From contig NZ_JAUSTK010000001.1 of the NCBI RefSeq assembly GCF_030812855.1, forward strand, positions 310,001-374,000: 64,000 bases of DNA, written 5' to 3'. This stretch comes from Paenibacillus wynnii. Its GTDB lineage: Bacteria; Bacillota; Bacilli; Paenibacillales; Paenibacillaceae. Below the pieces are notes generated by a model. That model saw nothing but the letters and a program-made list of their open reading frames with translations. It was not told where the DNA came from and did no database searches. Numbering within the stretch: the first letter of the stretch is position 1; each line of letters starts with the position of its first letter. The position numbers and the translations under genes were made by a program. Below are positions 44,351-53,985 of the stretch, one piece after another.

Positions 44351-44497
44351 TTTGACACCTCTTTTATTTCTGAATACCTGACTTCCGGCGCTAACCGTCG
44401 ATCGAAGTGGCACGAATTGATTATACTTACGCTCTCATCATAACACCAGAAATTCTATAAAAGAAGTGTACAAACCGTACTGGCAGCTTTTGTTATA

Positions 44498-44535
44498 CAA
44501 AAAAAGTATGTCTGTAGCGGATACAGACATACTTT
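44498..44535 (-). terminator. Terminator of the flotillin operon
   Basis: AAAGTATGTCTGTA (44503-44516) pairs with TACAGACATACTTT (44522-44535), perfect stem, with a T run on the minus strand just past the flotillin stop. Confidence 0.92.
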
Positions 44536-44548
44536 GATAAATTAGATA

Positions 44549-46036
44549 TCACTCCGCCTTTGGTAGTTCTGATATTGCCGACCGCTTATGGGTCAACCCT
44601 TTGATCAGTTCTTCTACGTCAATACCGGATACGTTTTTCAGCATTTCAGGAGCGGTAGACATCAGCTGGGTTACATAGTTGCTTACTCGGGCTGCACCTT
44701 CTCCATTGCCTGTATCAACAACTGTTAATTTATCAATGGAGGCCAAAGGCTTAGCGATCTGTCCTGCGAGCTCAGGCAGCATTTTTACAATAATATCAAG
44801 AACTGCAGCCTCACCGAACTTTTGGAAGGCTTCCGCCAGTTTTTCTTTAGCTTCGGCTTCAGCAAAACCTCGCAGCCTGATGACCTCTGCATCTGCAGTC
44901 CCTTTGGCGAGCTCTGCATCTGCAATAGCCTGACCCTCTAGACGCTTCTGTGCGGACGTTGCCTTTGCTTGGGTTTCAATGCTGTACTGAAGAGCATCAG
45001 CCTCACGCATTCTTTTCGCTTTATCTGCTTCCGCCGCCTGTTCAACCGCATAACGGTCTGCTTCGGCCTTCTTCTTCACTTCCGCGTCAAACTGCTTCTC
45101 GCGAATCTGAATTTCCCTGTCCTGCAAGTCGATCTCTCTCATTTTACGAACGAGTTCCACCTTCATTTGTTCTTCAACCACGGTTTGCTTACCGCGTGCT
45201 TCCTGAATGAAATAGGCCTGATCCGCTTCCGCCTTGGCTGTATCCTGATCCCTTTTGAAGGCAGCGACCTTCAGTTGATTGTCTTTGGAAGCTTCTGCAA
45301 TGTTAGTGTCACGTAACAGTTCAGCCTTCTGACCCTGCTCCTCCGCTGCGGCCTTTTGGATCCGGGCATCACGCAATGCCTCTGCTTCAGCGATTTCCGC
45401 ATCTCTCTTCACTGCGGCAATACGCGGCTTACCCAGAGCCTCAAGATATCCATGCTTATCACGAACATCCTTAATGGTGAAGGAGACAATCTGCAGCCCC
45501 ATTTTCTTCAGATCGCGGGCAGCCACACCCTGAACCTCTTGGGCGAACCGATCACGGTTGCGATACACTTCCTCAACGGTCATCGTACCCAAAATAGCTC
45601 TGAGATGACCTTCCAGTACTTCCTGAGCTTCACTCTTTAATGACTCTATAGGTTTACCCATGAATTGCTCAGCCGCCGTAGCCACATCTTCAGTAGAACT
45701 TCCGACTTTAATAATGGCCACACCATCTGCAATAACTGGAACACCTTGCTCCGTATATACCTCCGGTGTAGTGACATCCAGCTTATGGGATAGCAGCGAC
45801 ATAAATTCTGCCTTTTGAAATACTGGTAAAATAAAAGCTCCCCCACCGCGTACAATTTTAATTTTACGACCTGATCCGTCATCCAAAATATGGTTAGTAC
45901 CCAGGAAAGAACCCGTTACAATCATACCTTCATCCGGTCCTACCGTTCTAAAACGGGCCCAGAATGCTAGCCCTAAAACAAAAATAACGGCAACGACCAC
46001 AGCTGGAATAAATAAAAAATCGGGAATGCCAAACAT
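44549..46036 (-). CDS. floT: Flotillin (FloT/YuaG)
   Basis: A 495-residue SPFH-domain protein. A short N-terminal membrane segment (about 4-27) is followed by the SPFH/band 7 domain (about 30-210: VGPDEGMIVTGSF...VLEGHLRAILGTMTVEEVYRNRDRF) and a long Ala/Glu/Lys-rich flotillin coiled coil (about 215-400), ending in a hydrophobic helix region (AAVLDIIVKMLPELAGQIAKP). Flotillins organise membrane microdomains. The ATG overlaps the stop of the NfeD gene (TGATG), and the pair matches B. subtilis yuaF-yuaG. An ECF-type promoter lies before the operon. Confidence 0.94.
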   Translation of the reverse strand: MFGIPDFLFIPAVVVAVIFVLGLAFWARFRTVGPDEGMIVTGSFLGTNHILDDGSGRKIKIVRGGGAFILPVFQKAEFMSLLSHKLDVTTPEVYTEQGVPVIADGVAIIKVGSSTEDVATAAEQFMGKPIESLKSEAQEVLEGHLRAILGTMTVEEVYRNRDRFAQEVQGVAARDLKKMGLQIVSFTIKDVRDKHGYLEALGKPRIAAVKRDAEIAEAEALRDARIQKAAAEEQGQKAELLRDTNIAEASKDNQLKVAAFKRDQDTAKAEADQAYFIQEARGKQTVVEEQMKVELVRKMREIDLQDREIQIREKQFDAEVKKKAEADRYAVEQAAEADKAKRMREADALQYSIETQAKATSAQKRLEGQAIADAELAKGTADAEVIRLRGFAEAEAKEKLAEAFQKFGEAAVLDIIVKMLPELAGQIAKPLASIDKLTVVDTGNGEGAARVSNYVTQLMSTAPEMLKNVSGIDVEELIKGLTHKRSAISELPKAE

Positions 46037-46572
46037 CAAATATCCTCTCCTTTTCTCTCTTCAAATTCAGTTACAACTGCCACCCCTTCGATAACATCAA
46101 TCACAACGATCTTGATTCCAGCGGGAAGGGGCTGATGCTCAAAGCTGGACGCGGTATGTAAACTGTTGCCTGCGCCAAACTTCACCATAATTTCTCCAAA
46201 GCCCTGCGCCGGTATGGGAACGGTGATCACCCCCATTTTTCCGGGAAGCTCTTTCATGGAGAACCCGTTTGACATCTCACTTTTATCCATCGGTTTGACA
46301 AAACCCAAGTACAGCAAAACATCAACAGAACCAGCAATTAGTAGAGACAAGGCCACCACAGCCCCGACCTCCAGTCCGCTGTAACGGGTAAGCAAAAGAC
46401 CGGCACCACCAAATACAGTTACTCCCCCTGCCAAAACGGCGGGATTCAGGAAATCAAAGGCTGCAAAATGAAACATACCATGCAGTGCATCCCCAATCAG
46501 ATCCCCTACCAACACGCTGACTACGGCAAAAATGACACCCAGTGCCAGACAGCCCAAATACAGCGTCTCCAT
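46036..46572 (-). CDS. yuaF: NfeD-like membrane protein (YuaF)
   Basis: A 178-residue protein with three to four hydrophobic segments (about 5-27, 43-62, 68-92) and a C-terminal OB-fold domain (about 105-170: GKMGVITVPIPAQGFGEIMVKF...VVIDVIEGVAVV) typical of NfeD partners of flotillins. In B. subtilis YuaF is cotranscribed with YuaG and takes part in membrane-fluidity responses. An AGGAGG site precedes the ATG. It is translationally coupled to the flotillin. Confidence 0.88.
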   Translation of the reverse strand: METLYLGCLALGVIFAVVSVLVGDLIGDALHGMFHFAAFDFLNPAVLAGGVTVFGGAGLLLTRYSGLEVGAVVALSLLIAGSVDVLLYLGFVKPMDKSEMSNGFSMKELPGKMGVITVPIPAQGFGEIMVKFGAGNSLHTASSFEHQPLPAGIKIVVIDVIEGVAVVTEFEERKGEDI

Positions 46573-46619
46573 ACCCGTTTCCTCCTGTCTTACTTCTGAC
46601 GAAATGTCTTACTCCTATA

Positions 46620-46646
46620 AACGCATTAGATATGTCCTAAGTTTCA
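46620..46646 (-). promoter_or_regulatory. ECF (SigW-type) promoter of yuaF-floT
   Basis: On the minus strand TGAAAC (46641-46646), a 17-nt spacer and CGTT (46620-46623). B. subtilis yuaFGI is a SigW operon with a TGAAAC-N16-CGTA promoter, so sequence and context agree. Confidence 0.6.
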
Positions 46647-46674
46647 CAAACTTGGTTTTTTCTTCAAAAAGAGC

Positions 46675-46712
46675 AAAAAAGGATGCCTCTTCCGAAGAAG
46701 AAAGGCATCCTT
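46675..46712 (-). terminator. Terminator of the alcohol dehydrogenase gene
   Basis: AAGGATGCC (46679-46687) pairs with GGCATCCTT (46704-46712) with an inner CTTC/GAAG extension; a T run follows on the minus strand. Confidence 0.88.
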
Positions 46713-46736
46713 TGCAGTAAACTGCTCGAAATAGAA

Positions 46737-47900
46737 TTACAAGGACATTTTATAAATTTGAACAACATCCTCATGTTCAAGCTTGCGGAAATTGCCAAAC
46801 GGTCCAAAACGAACAGCTTTATCAGCCATATTCTCAAGCTGAGAATCATCAATATCATAATCAGCCAAGCGATTTGGTGCACCTATGGAATTCCAGAAGG
46901 TACGCAAAGCTTCAATACCTTCGAGACCCACCTGTTCATCATCTTTACCGGAAGGGTCAATACCAAACACATTCAGGGCCAACTGACGGAACCGCGCAGG
47001 CTGAACGCTTAGGTTGTATTTCATCCAGTGTGGGAAAAGGATAGCTAAGCCGCCTCCGTGAGGAATATCGTATACAGCTGATACCGCATGTTCAATATTA
47101 TGAGTGGCCCAGTCACCGGCAAATCCCATACTGACCATCCCGTTCAAGGCCATCGTACCGCAGTAAAGAATGGTCTCACGCAGCTCGAAATTCTCCAGAT
47201 CCTCAATTAGCTTAGGAGCTGTGTCAATGACTGTTCTCAGAAGAGTCTCGAGAAAGCCGTCTTGAACCGGAGTATTCCCGTCCAAATGGAAATAATGCTC
47301 TAATACGTGTGACATAATATCTACCATACCGTACACGGTCTGGTCACGAGGTAATGAAAAGGTGTGCTCAGGATCTAGAATAGAAAATACCGGGAAGGAA
47401 TGCATACTGCCCCAGCCCATTTTTTCTTGAGTGACTTCATTCGTAATTACCGAGCCGTTGTTCATCTCAGACCCAGTCGCTGCCATAGTAAGTACCGTCC
47501 CTAAAGGCAGAGCATCTTGAGGAACCGCTTTACGCTCCACGAAATCCCACATGTCCCCCTCATACTTCGCCCCTACTGCAACCGCTTTGGCACAATCCAG
47601 CACGCTGCCTCCGCCTACTGCAAGTATTAAGTCGATCTGATGCTCACGACACAGTTCCACACCTTTATGTACAGTGGAAAGACGCGGGTTCGGCTCCACT
47701 CCAGAGAGTTCCGTTACCACGGAGCCCAGAGAATTTAACTGTGAGACTACTTTATCGTATAACCCGTTACGTTTGATACTGCCTCCTCCGTACATTAGCA
47801 GTACATTTTTCCCGTATTTAGGTACTTCGTGATTCAGTGCTTCCAATGTACCCTGTCCGAAAATTAGCTTCGTCGGGTTGTGAAATTCAAACTTACGCAT
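46737..47900 (-). CDS. Iron-containing alcohol dehydrogenase (BDH/YugJ-like)
   Basis: A 387-residue group III alcohol dehydrogenase. The cofactor motif [13 protein letters not shown] (about 95-107), the metal ligands in [14 protein letters not shown] and [16 protein letters not shown], and the N-terminal [14 protein letters not shown] agree with NADPH-dependent butanol-dehydrogenase-type enzymes (B. subtilis YugJ/YugK, E. coli YqhD). It likely reduces aldehydes formed in metabolism or stress. It is a single gene with its own terminator. An IS remnant lies 86 bp upstream of its start, between it and the gal operon. Confidence 0.92.
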   Translation of the reverse strand: MRKFEFHNPTKLIFGQGTLEALNHEVPKYGKNVLLMYGGGSIKRNGLYDKVVSQLNSLGSVVTELSGVEPNPRLSTVHKGVELCREHQIDLILAVGGGSVLDCAKAVAVGAKYEGDMWDFVERKAVPQDALPLGTVLTMAATGSEMNNGSVITNEVTQEKMGWGSMHSFPVFSILDPEHTFSLPRDQTVYGMVDIMSHVLEHYFHLDGNTPVQDGFLETLLRTVIDTAPKLIEDLENFELRETILYCGTMALNGMVSMGFAGDWATHNIEHAVSAVYDIPHGGGLAILFPHWMKYNLSVQPARFRQLALNVFGIDPSGKDDEQVGLEGIEALRTFWNSIGAPNRLADYDIDDSQLENMADKAVRFGPFGNFRKLEHEDVVQIYKMSL

Positions 47901-48074
47901 ACGTGTAACCCTCCATGATTCTTTATTTAGTTCACTAACTTATTATATCTCTCAGGGTTTCCTCATTCAAATTAGGCAAAAGCAAAGGGGGTGTCACATA
48001 AGCCATGAAATGGCTGCTTGGGACCCCCCTTGTTTTTGGAGTCGGATAAACGGTTATGCTTGTGAGGACACTCC

Positions 48075-48195
48075 GCGAACGGACCGTTGCTCCAATCGCT
48101 GTGCTCTCCAGATTTTATTTATTTCCCTTAGCGGTAAAAATCCAGAGACCAAGGCGACCGCTACCGCTTTTCCGCAATCGTTCCGTTCTCTCCGC
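48075..48195. repeat. Long palindromic repeat element, copy C (inside the IS remnant)
   Basis: Core flanks TCCAATCGCTG and GCGACCGCTACCG correspond to those of copies A and B. Inner stem TCTCCAGATTTT pairs with AAAATCCAGAGA (wobbles allowed). Outer arms AACGGACCGTTGC (48078-48090) and GCAATCGTTCCGTT (48174-48187) pair with each other but not with the arms of A or B. It is more diverged than the other two. Confidence 0.65.
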
Positions 48196-48253
48196 TGTTT
48201 AAGCGGGAAATGTACTGCAATATTTTTAAAACGCAAAAAAAAGAAACCACTCT

Positions 48254-49001
48254 TTGGTGAAATGGAGTTACCACACAACCATTTCACTTTGCTTGTCAAT
48301 GGATTTAGAGGAAGACATTCCAGAACACCACCTCGTTCGTGTCGTTAACGCCGCCGTGAATCGGCTCGACGACTCCATTTTTGACGCTGCCTATCCCGGC
48401 GGCGGCCACGACAGTTACCATCCCAAAATGCTTACCAAAGTCATTATTTACGCCTACACCCAGCGAATCTATTCCTCCCGACAAATCGCTAAAGCGGTCC
48501 GGGAAAACATTCCTTTCATGTGGTTGGCGGGACGGCAGTGCCCGGATTTTCGCACGATCAACCGGTTCCGCTCCCAGCGGATGAAAGATGTCCTCGAAAC
48601 CGTATTCACATTTCCGCAAAGAAAGTAAGGAAACGTTAGAGAGTGGATATGAAATCAGAAAACGTCATTTCCGCAGCCCAAGCTGCGAGGGCTGCCCTCT
48701 TAAGGAACGATGTACCAAAGCCGCAGGAAATCGGGAAGTGGTCGTCAGTTTGGAACGACTGCGGTACCAGAGTCAGGCTCGGGAGATTCTACGGAGTGAA
48801 GAAGGTTACGCCTTGGCTGTACGCAGGATGACGGAACCGGAAAGTGTATTTGGACAACTGAAGAACAACCGGGGATTCCGGCGCTTCCTGCTTCGAGGGA
48901 TAGAAAAAGTGACCCTCGAAGTCGGGTGGCTTTCCCTTGCCCATAATCTGCTAAAGCAAGCCACCAATGACCAAAAACGCAAAGCAGCGATCCTCCAATA
49001 A
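48254..49001 (+). pseudogene. IS1182-family transposase, internally deleted
   Basis: Two parts in different frames. The first (about 48254-48628) has the N-terminal family block: IPEHHLVRVVNAAV, SYHPKMLTKVIIYAY, ENIPFMWLAG and PDFRTINRFRSQRM. The second (about 48588-49001) has the C-terminal block: CEGCPLKERCTKAAGNR, then EPESVFGQLKNNRGFRRFLLRG. The central DDE catalytic region of roughly 200 residues is missing and the frame shifts by one at the junction near 48610, so no active transposase can be made. Confidence 0.88.
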
Positions 49002-49104
49002 CGGGAGAATCACTGCTTTGATCACTTTTTGTGGTTTTAAGAATGAAGAGAACTGTCTCCCGTCATAGAAAACCTACTTATGGGACATCCCCATCTATCG
49101 GTGT

Positions 49105-50688
49105 CTAGTTGGCACCAAAGCTCTTCACAAAACGATGGAAAGCATCTTGTCCTTCAAGGGTCCGCTTGTAAACCCCAGCATGCTCTAGAATATGCGTGAA
49201 TTTAATGCCTACCTCATTCTGGATGGTCTTTACAGCTTCTTCATGATCCATCGACGTACCAAAGCGTTCAACCAGCTCTTGAACCCAACTTGCATGCAGG
49301 GCTAAGGCGTGTGTAGAATCCCCCTGCAGCGCATTCAGCGTAGCTGAATCTCCAGCTAGAATACCCGCAATCCTGTCGAGTTCTTCCTTCAGACGACCAG
49401 GTAAAATAGCCAGACCCATAACTTCGATCAAGCCGATATTCTCTTTCTTGATATGGTGCATCTCCCGGTGAGGGTGAAAAATACCCTCCGGGAACTCATC
49501 ACTGGTACGATTGTTACGAAGGACAAGATCCATTTCGTAACCGCCGTCTTCTGCTCTACGGACAATAGGTGTTACCGTATTGTGAGGAATTGTCTCCCCA
49601 CCCACTTCTTTAGTAAAAGCCAGCACATCTGCTTCAGGATCACTATATCCTTTCCAAGCCTCATAAATGGAATTACCACATTCAAGGAGAACCGCAGGAT
49701 CCTGACCGTGTAAACGCAGTACCGACATCGGCCATTTTACGATACTAATGCTAACGCCCGGATAGGCCTCATGAGTGAATGTACTTTCTTTAGGCGCTTT
49801 TTGTATCGGGAAGGTGTGACGCCCCCCTTGAAAGTGGTCATGCGTCAAAATGGAGCCGCCTACTATCGGTAAATCAGCATTGGAACCTATAAAATAATGC
49901 GGGAATGATTCCACAAAACCGAGCAGGCGTTTCAGGGTATCCTTGGTGAGCTTCATCGGGACATGGTCATGATGGAATACGATACAGTGCTCATTGTAAT
50001 AAACATATGGGGAATACTGAAAAAACCATTTCTCATTATTAAGAGCCATCGGAATAATCCGCAGGTTCTGGCGGGGAGGATGGTTTATGCGACCTGCATA
50101 ACCAACATTTTCACGACAGAGTTGACACTTTGGATATACAGGTGGAGGAAGCAACCGCGCCATTGCGATTTCCTTAGGACTTTTCTCAGGCTTGGACAAA
50201 TTGATCGTCATTTCAATGTCACCGTATGGAGAATCCTGAAGCCAGTAGACATTCTTGGAGATGCGGTCCATCCGAATATAGTTGGAATCAATACTAAGCT
50301 TGTAGAATTGGTCTGTTGCTGCTGAAATGCCCTTCTCTTCTGTCAATCTGCGAAATTCAGCATTGACCTCCGAGGGGCGGGCCATCAGCAGCCCCATGAT
50401 TTTGGCATCCAGAAGATCACGATAGGTATCACTGTTCTCAGGAATCAGTCCAATTTCAAAACCATAATCAATTAAGATATCAAGCGGAGCTTGAGGACCT
50501 TCCAATATCGTTTGATCCACCTCATCAAAAGAAGGCTCGCTGAAGCCGAATTGCTCCAGCAATACGTTACGGCTATAGTCAAGATCCGCGGGCTCAATTA
50601 ATCTCTGACGCAGAGCAAAGAGTGCAAGCTGTTCAATAGCTTGTAATGCCTTCACTCCGGCGGGAGTTACTTTATTCTCGTTGTCCAT
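49105..50688 (-). CDS. galT: Galactose-1-phosphate uridylyltransferase (Firmicute type)
   Basis: A 527-residue protein of the long Firmicute GalT class. Conserved blocks include CQLCRENVGYAGRINHP near the Cys site, the HHDHVPMKL segment and SILTHDHFQGGRH. It exchanges UMP between UDP-glucose and galactose-1-phosphate in the Leloir pathway. It is the last gene of galK-galE-galT, 17 nt after galE. No terminator is seen after the stop; the IS remnant starts 12 bp downstream, so the original terminator may have been separated from the operon. Confidence 0.93.
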   Translation of the reverse strand: MDNENKVTPAGVKALQAIEQLALFALRQRLIEPADLDYSRNVLLEQFGFSEPSFDEVDQTILEGPQAPLDILIDYGFEIGLIPENSDTYRDLLDAKIMGLLMARPSEVNAEFRRLTEEKGISAATDQFYKLSIDSNYIRMDRISKNVYWLQDSPYGDIEMTINLSKPEKSPKEIAMARLLPPPVYPKCQLCRENVGYAGRINHPPRQNLRIIPMALNNEKWFFQYSPYVYYNEHCIVFHHDHVPMKLTKDTLKRLLGFVESFPHYFIGSNADLPIVGGSILTHDHFQGGRHTFPIQKAPKESTFTHEAYPGVSISIVKWPMSVLRLHGQDPAVLLECGNSIYEAWKGYSDPEADVLAFTKEVGGETIPHNTVTPIVRRAEDGGYEMDLVLRNNRTSDEFPEGIFHPHREMHHIKKENIGLIEVMGLAILPGRLKEELDRIAGILAGDSATLNALQGDSTHALALHASWVQELVERFGTSMDHEEAVKTIQNEVGIKFTHILEHAGVYKRTLEGQDAFHRFVKSFGAN

Positions 50689-50705
50689 CTTGATTCTCCT
50701 TAAAA

Positions 50706-51692
50706 TTAATTACCGTATCCTTCTGGGTTCGCTGAATGCCAGTTCCAAGCGCTTTGAATGATGTTCTCTAAGTCTGCATGCTGCGGGTTCCAGCCAAGAA
50801 TAGAGCGGGCTTTGGCAGAGGAAGCTACCAGCACGGCTGGATCTCCGGCACGGCGCTCCTGAATAACCACCGGAATCTCAAGGCCGGTTACCTTCTTAGC
50901 GGTTTCGATCACCTGTTTCACGGAGAAGCCAAGACCGTTCCCAAGATTAAAGACGCTGCTGGCACTGCCGCTGCGCAAGTACGTTACTGCACGAACATGT
51001 GCATCTGCCAGATCACTAACGTGAATATAGTCACGGATACAAGTTCCATCTTCAGTCGGATAATCTTCTCCGAATACTGCGATGCTCTCCCGTTGTTTAA
51101 GCGCAGTTTGCAGGACCAGCGGGATCAGATGGCTTTCCGGACGGTGATCCTCACCGATTTTACCGCTCTCGTGAGCACCAGCCGCATTGAAGTAGCGCAG
51201 GGCCACATATTTGATGTCCAGAACTTTGTCAAACCACGCCATCATACGTTCCATGGTCAGTTTAGTCTCACCGTACACATTTGCAGGTTCCGTACGGTCA
51301 GTCTCTTCAATAGGCACCTTCTCAGGTTCACCGTAAGTAGCTGCTGTAGAAGAGAATACAATTTTGTTAACGCCGGCCTTCTGCATAGCTTCCAGTAGAC
51401 ATTGCGTTCCGTATACATTGTTGTCATAGTATTTCACTGGATCCTTCATGCTTTCACCAACCAGTGAGCTTGCAGCAAAATGGATAACCGCATCAATTTC
51501 ATTCTCGGAAAAAAGCTTTGCCAGCAGTTCTTTGTCGCGCAGATCGCCTTCATAAAGCTTGCCGCCCAACAGTGCTTCGCGGTGTCCAGTTACAAGGTTG
51601 TCAATGACCACAACTTCCTCACCTCGATTCAGAAGCTCAGCTACTGTATGGGAACCAATATAACCTGCTCCACCCGTTACTAGAATCGCCAT
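50706..51692 (-). CDS. galE: UDP-glucose 4-epimerase
   Basis: A 328-residue extended short-chain dehydrogenase. The NAD site GGAGYIGSHTVAEL is at the N-terminus, the catalytic Ser/Thr in SSTAATYGEP and the Tyr-Lys pair in YGETK near residue 145; RYFNAAGAHESGKIGEDHRPESHLIP matches the GalE substrate region. It interconverts UDP-galactose and UDP-glucose. The ATG is one base after the galK stop, with AAAGGAG inside the galK end, so translation is coupled. Confidence 0.95.
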   Translation of the reverse strand: MAILVTGGAGYIGSHTVAELLNRGEEVVVIDNLVTGHREALLGGKLYEGDLRDKELLAKLFSENEIDAVIHFAASSLVGESMKDPVKYYDNNVYGTQCLLEAMQKAGVNKIVFSSTAATYGEPEKVPIEETDRTEPANVYGETKLTMERMMAWFDKVLDIKYVALRYFNAAGAHESGKIGEDHRPESHLIPLVLQTALKQRESIAVFGEDYPTEDGTCIRDYIHVSDLADAHVRAVTYLRSGSASSVFNLGNGLGFSVKQVIETAKKVTGLEIPVVIQERRAGDPAVLVASSAKARSILGWNPQHADLENIIQSAWNWHSANPEGYGN

Positions 51693-51693
51693 C

Positions 51694-52872
51694 TTATTTC
51701 ACTCCTTTCAGCTCTTCGACACCGTTACCGATACCGCAAACGTAGAACTCGCCGACCAGTCCAGATCTAGTAGTGTAGGCCTCTCCAACTTCCGAAATGA
51801 AGCGTTCGATGTCATCCTCATGGACCAGTGATACCGTACATCCACCAAAACCTGCACCTGTCATCCGTGAACCAAGAGTTCCCGGAATGCGTTGGGCTTC
51901 TTCAACCATGATATCCAGCTCTTCACAGCTCACTTCATACAGATCGCGAAGCGAGTCATGAGAGTCATTCATATATTGTCCAAACTGCTTGAGATCATTA
52001 TTCTTCAGGACTTCGACCGAGTCGAGTACACGTTGGTTCTCTTCCACCACATGGCGCGCGCGGCGTCTGACAGTTTCGTCAACGATCTTACCCTCATGCT
52101 CTTCGAACTGTTCACGCGTAAGCTCTGCCAGATAAGACAAGGAAGGAATCTCTTTCTGCAAAATAGAGAGCGCCTCATCACATTGCTGACGGCGTTCGTT
52201 ATATTTTGAATCCACAAGTCCTCTCTTCTTATTTGTGTTGCCAATAACCAGCTTGTAGGCACCTGTTACGAAAGGTACCAGATCATATTCCAACGTGTCG
52301 CACATCAGCAAAATCGCATGGTCCCGTTTGCCGTTGGCAACAGCAAATTGGTCCATGATACCGGAGTTTACGCCAACATACTGGTTCTCAGCACGCTGGG
52401 ATAAGAGAGCTATTTCAACCGTATCCGTATCCCCGCCTTCCAAAGTCAGGAACGCATATGCGGTTACTACCTCAAGGGAAGCGGAAGAGGACAAACCTGA
52501 ACCATTCGGGATATCGCCATGGAACAGCAGATCATAACCTTTGGAAACTGGAGTATCCTTCTTCTTCAATTCCACCATTACCCCAATTGGGTAGTCGATC
52601 CATTCGTTGCTTTTCTCATTTCCAACTTCATTGAAATCAATGGAAGCCTCGAAAGGAAGATTTGTGGAAGCAAAGTTTATTTTATCGTCACTGCGCGGTC
52701 TCACAATCAAAGTTGTACCGAACTCCAATGCCGCCGGCAGTACATAACCACCGTTATAATCCAGATGTTCGCCGATGAGATTAACCCGTCCAGGTGCATA
52801 AAACACGCGTTCTTCTTGTCCGCTTTCTCCGTACTTTTCAATAAACTTTTGTTTCATTTGCCCGATGCTCAT
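51694..52872 (-). CDS. galK: Galactokinase
   Basis: A 392-residue GHMP kinase. The galactokinase signature GRVNLIGEHLDYNGGYVLPAAL is near residues 28-49, the ATP loop PNGSGLSSSASLEV near 125, and the C-terminal GAGFGGCTVSLV motif is intact. It phosphorylates galactose at C1, the first Leloir step. It leads the galKET operon, with GGTGGAG before the ATG and a promoter about 60 nt upstream. The divergent AraC regulator is its probable activator. Confidence 0.96.
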   Translation of the reverse strand: MSIGQMKQKFIEKYGESGQEERVFYAPGRVNLIGEHLDYNGGYVLPAALEFGTTLIVRPRSDDKINFASTNLPFEASIDFNEVGNEKSNEWIDYPIGVMVELKKKDTPVSKGYDLLFHGDIPNGSGLSSSASLEVVTAYAFLTLEGGDTDTVEIALLSQRAENQYVGVNSGIMDQFAVANGKRDHAILLMCDTLEYDLVPFVTGAYKLVIGNTNKKRGLVDSKYNERRQQCDEALSILQKEIPSLSYLAELTREQFEEHEGKIVDETVRRRARHVVEENQRVLDSVEVLKNNDLKQFGQYMNDSHDSLRDLYEVSCEELDIMVEEAQRIPGTLGSRMTGAGFGGCTVSLVHEDDIERFISEVGEAYTTRSGLVGEFYVCGIGNGVEELKGVK

Positions 52873-52931
52873 AATGTTACTCCACCCTTTCGTTTCTTAC
52901 GGTTTTGTGAAAAAGTATTTGTTCTTGTATG

Positions 52932-52959
52932 CTTATATTATAATAAAAACAGACTTCAA
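52932..52959 (-). promoter_or_regulatory. Promoter of galKET
   Basis: On the minus strand TTGAAG (52954-52959), a 16-nt spacer and TATAAG (52932-52937), lying between galK and the divergent AraC gene. No cre was found here. Confidence 0.6.
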
Positions 52960-53025
52960 ATAGTAATGCAACCATGTGTGTAATGTATGGATAAATGTGA
53001 CTTTACATGAAGAGAGGGGTTCGTC

Positions 53026-53904
53026 ATGGAGCCTAACTACGACCACACCTATTCTGTTGCCTCGAATCCGGTTTACTACGATAATCAAAATCTGCATGTG
53101 CTTTTCGCCGGAAAAAGTCAAACCCTGCCGCTGCACCAGGCCGGCCCCAAAATCTACGATTATTACCTCCTTCATTACGTGGAAGGCGGTTCTGGAATTT
53201 TCCGCACGGAGCATCGAACTTATGAGCTTGGAGCGGGGGACTGCTTTCTGATTCACCCCGGACAGCTTGTCAGTTATGTTTCCGATAGAGATCATCCTTG
53301 GCAGTATAGATGGGCCGCATTTACCGGAAAGGAAAGTGACCAACTGGTACTGCAAGCTGGATTCACACCTGAACAGCCCGTTTTATCCATAGCAGAAGGA
53401 AGCGTGGTTCCAACTTCTCTTGGTGGAATGATGGAAGCCTTCTATGCTAACAAGGAAAGCGCCCATCTGACTTCACTCGGCTTTCTCTACCTTATAATAG
53501 GAGAAGCAGCTGAACGGTTATCCATTTATTCACGTCTGCCCGGAGCAGGGTCTCAGGTGAAACGCACCGTGAAGCAAATGATTCACTTCATGTCCTCCCA
53601 ATACGCCCATCCGATCTCGATTGAGCAGATGTGCGACAGCTTGGGGTATAATCGTGCCTATTTGTCCAGGGTATTCAAACAAGAAACGGGCTTGTCACCC
53701 GTTACCTATCTGCTGAAGCTGCGTATCGAAAAGTCCAGACAGCTGCTGAGGGAGAGGCCGGAACTATCCGTGGAGCAAGTTGCCGCTTCTGTCGGCTTAA
53801 CGGATGCCCTTTATTTCTCCAGACAGTTCAAACGCTTCTGCAGTCAATCACCAACCTCTTATCGAATCAAGGTCACACGGCATGCCGACAAATCCGTCCA
53901 CTAA
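53026..53904 (+). CDS. AraC-family regulator, probable galactose regulator
   Basis: A 292-residue regulator with an N-terminal cupin-type sensing domain (about 20-150: YYLLHYVEGGSGIFRTEHRTYELGAGDCFLIHPGQ) and two C-terminal helix-turn-helix motifs (PISIEQMCDSLGYNRAYLSRVFKQETG and LSVEQVAASVGLTDALYFSRQFKRF). It resembles MsmR/AraC-type sugar activators. It is divergent from galKET with a 153-bp shared region, so galactose-dependent control of that operon is the simplest reading. GAGAGGGG precedes the ATG. Confidence 0.9.
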   Translation: MEPNYDHTYSVASNPVYYDNQNLHVLFAGKSQTLPLHQAGPKIYDYYLLHYVEGGSGIFRTEHRTYELGAGDCFLIHPGQLVSYVSDRDHPWQYRWAAFTGKESDQLVLQAGFTPEQPVLSIAEGSVVPTSLGGMMEAFYANKESAHLTSLGFLYLIIGEAAERLSIYSRLPGAGSQVKRTVKQMIHFMSSQYAHPISIEQMCDSLGYNRAYLSRVFKQETGLSPVTYLLKLRIEKSRQLLRERPELSVEQVAASVGLTDALYFSRQFKRFCSQSPTSYRIKVTRHADKSVH

Positions 53905-53940
53905 AAAGAGCGTGGTTTGGTCCCATCTATTTCTGCTTAT

Positions 53941-53985
53941 GCAGCAACAGCCCAGGTTCACATAGGGAAACTGGGCTGTTGCTGC
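53941..53985 (+). terminator. Terminator region after the AraC gene
   Basis: GCAGCAACAGCCCAG pairs with CTGGGCTGTTGCTGC, a perfect 15-bp stem. The T run is weak on the plus strand; it lies between convergent genes. Confidence 0.7.

Larger units (their letters stand above)
47987..49092 (+). mobile_element. IS1182-type insertion sequence remnant
   Basis: Terminal inverted repeats are visible: left 47987-48002 (GGGGGTGTCACATAAG) and right 49077-49092 (reverse complement GGGGATGTCCCATAAG), 14 of 16 matching. The 1106-bp element encloses a transposase with an internal deletion, whereas family members are usually 1.6-2 kb. No target-site duplication is obvious. The right end is 12 bp past the galT stop. 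The segment between the left end and the transposase contains palindromic element C. Confidence 0.8.

Noticed and set aside
48054..48299. Antisense open frame in the IS 5' region
   Set aside because: It overlaps palindromic element C and has no ribosome site or recognisable protein pattern.
47980..49100. Target-site duplication flanking the IS remnant
   Set aside because: The bases next to the two inverted repeats do not match each other.
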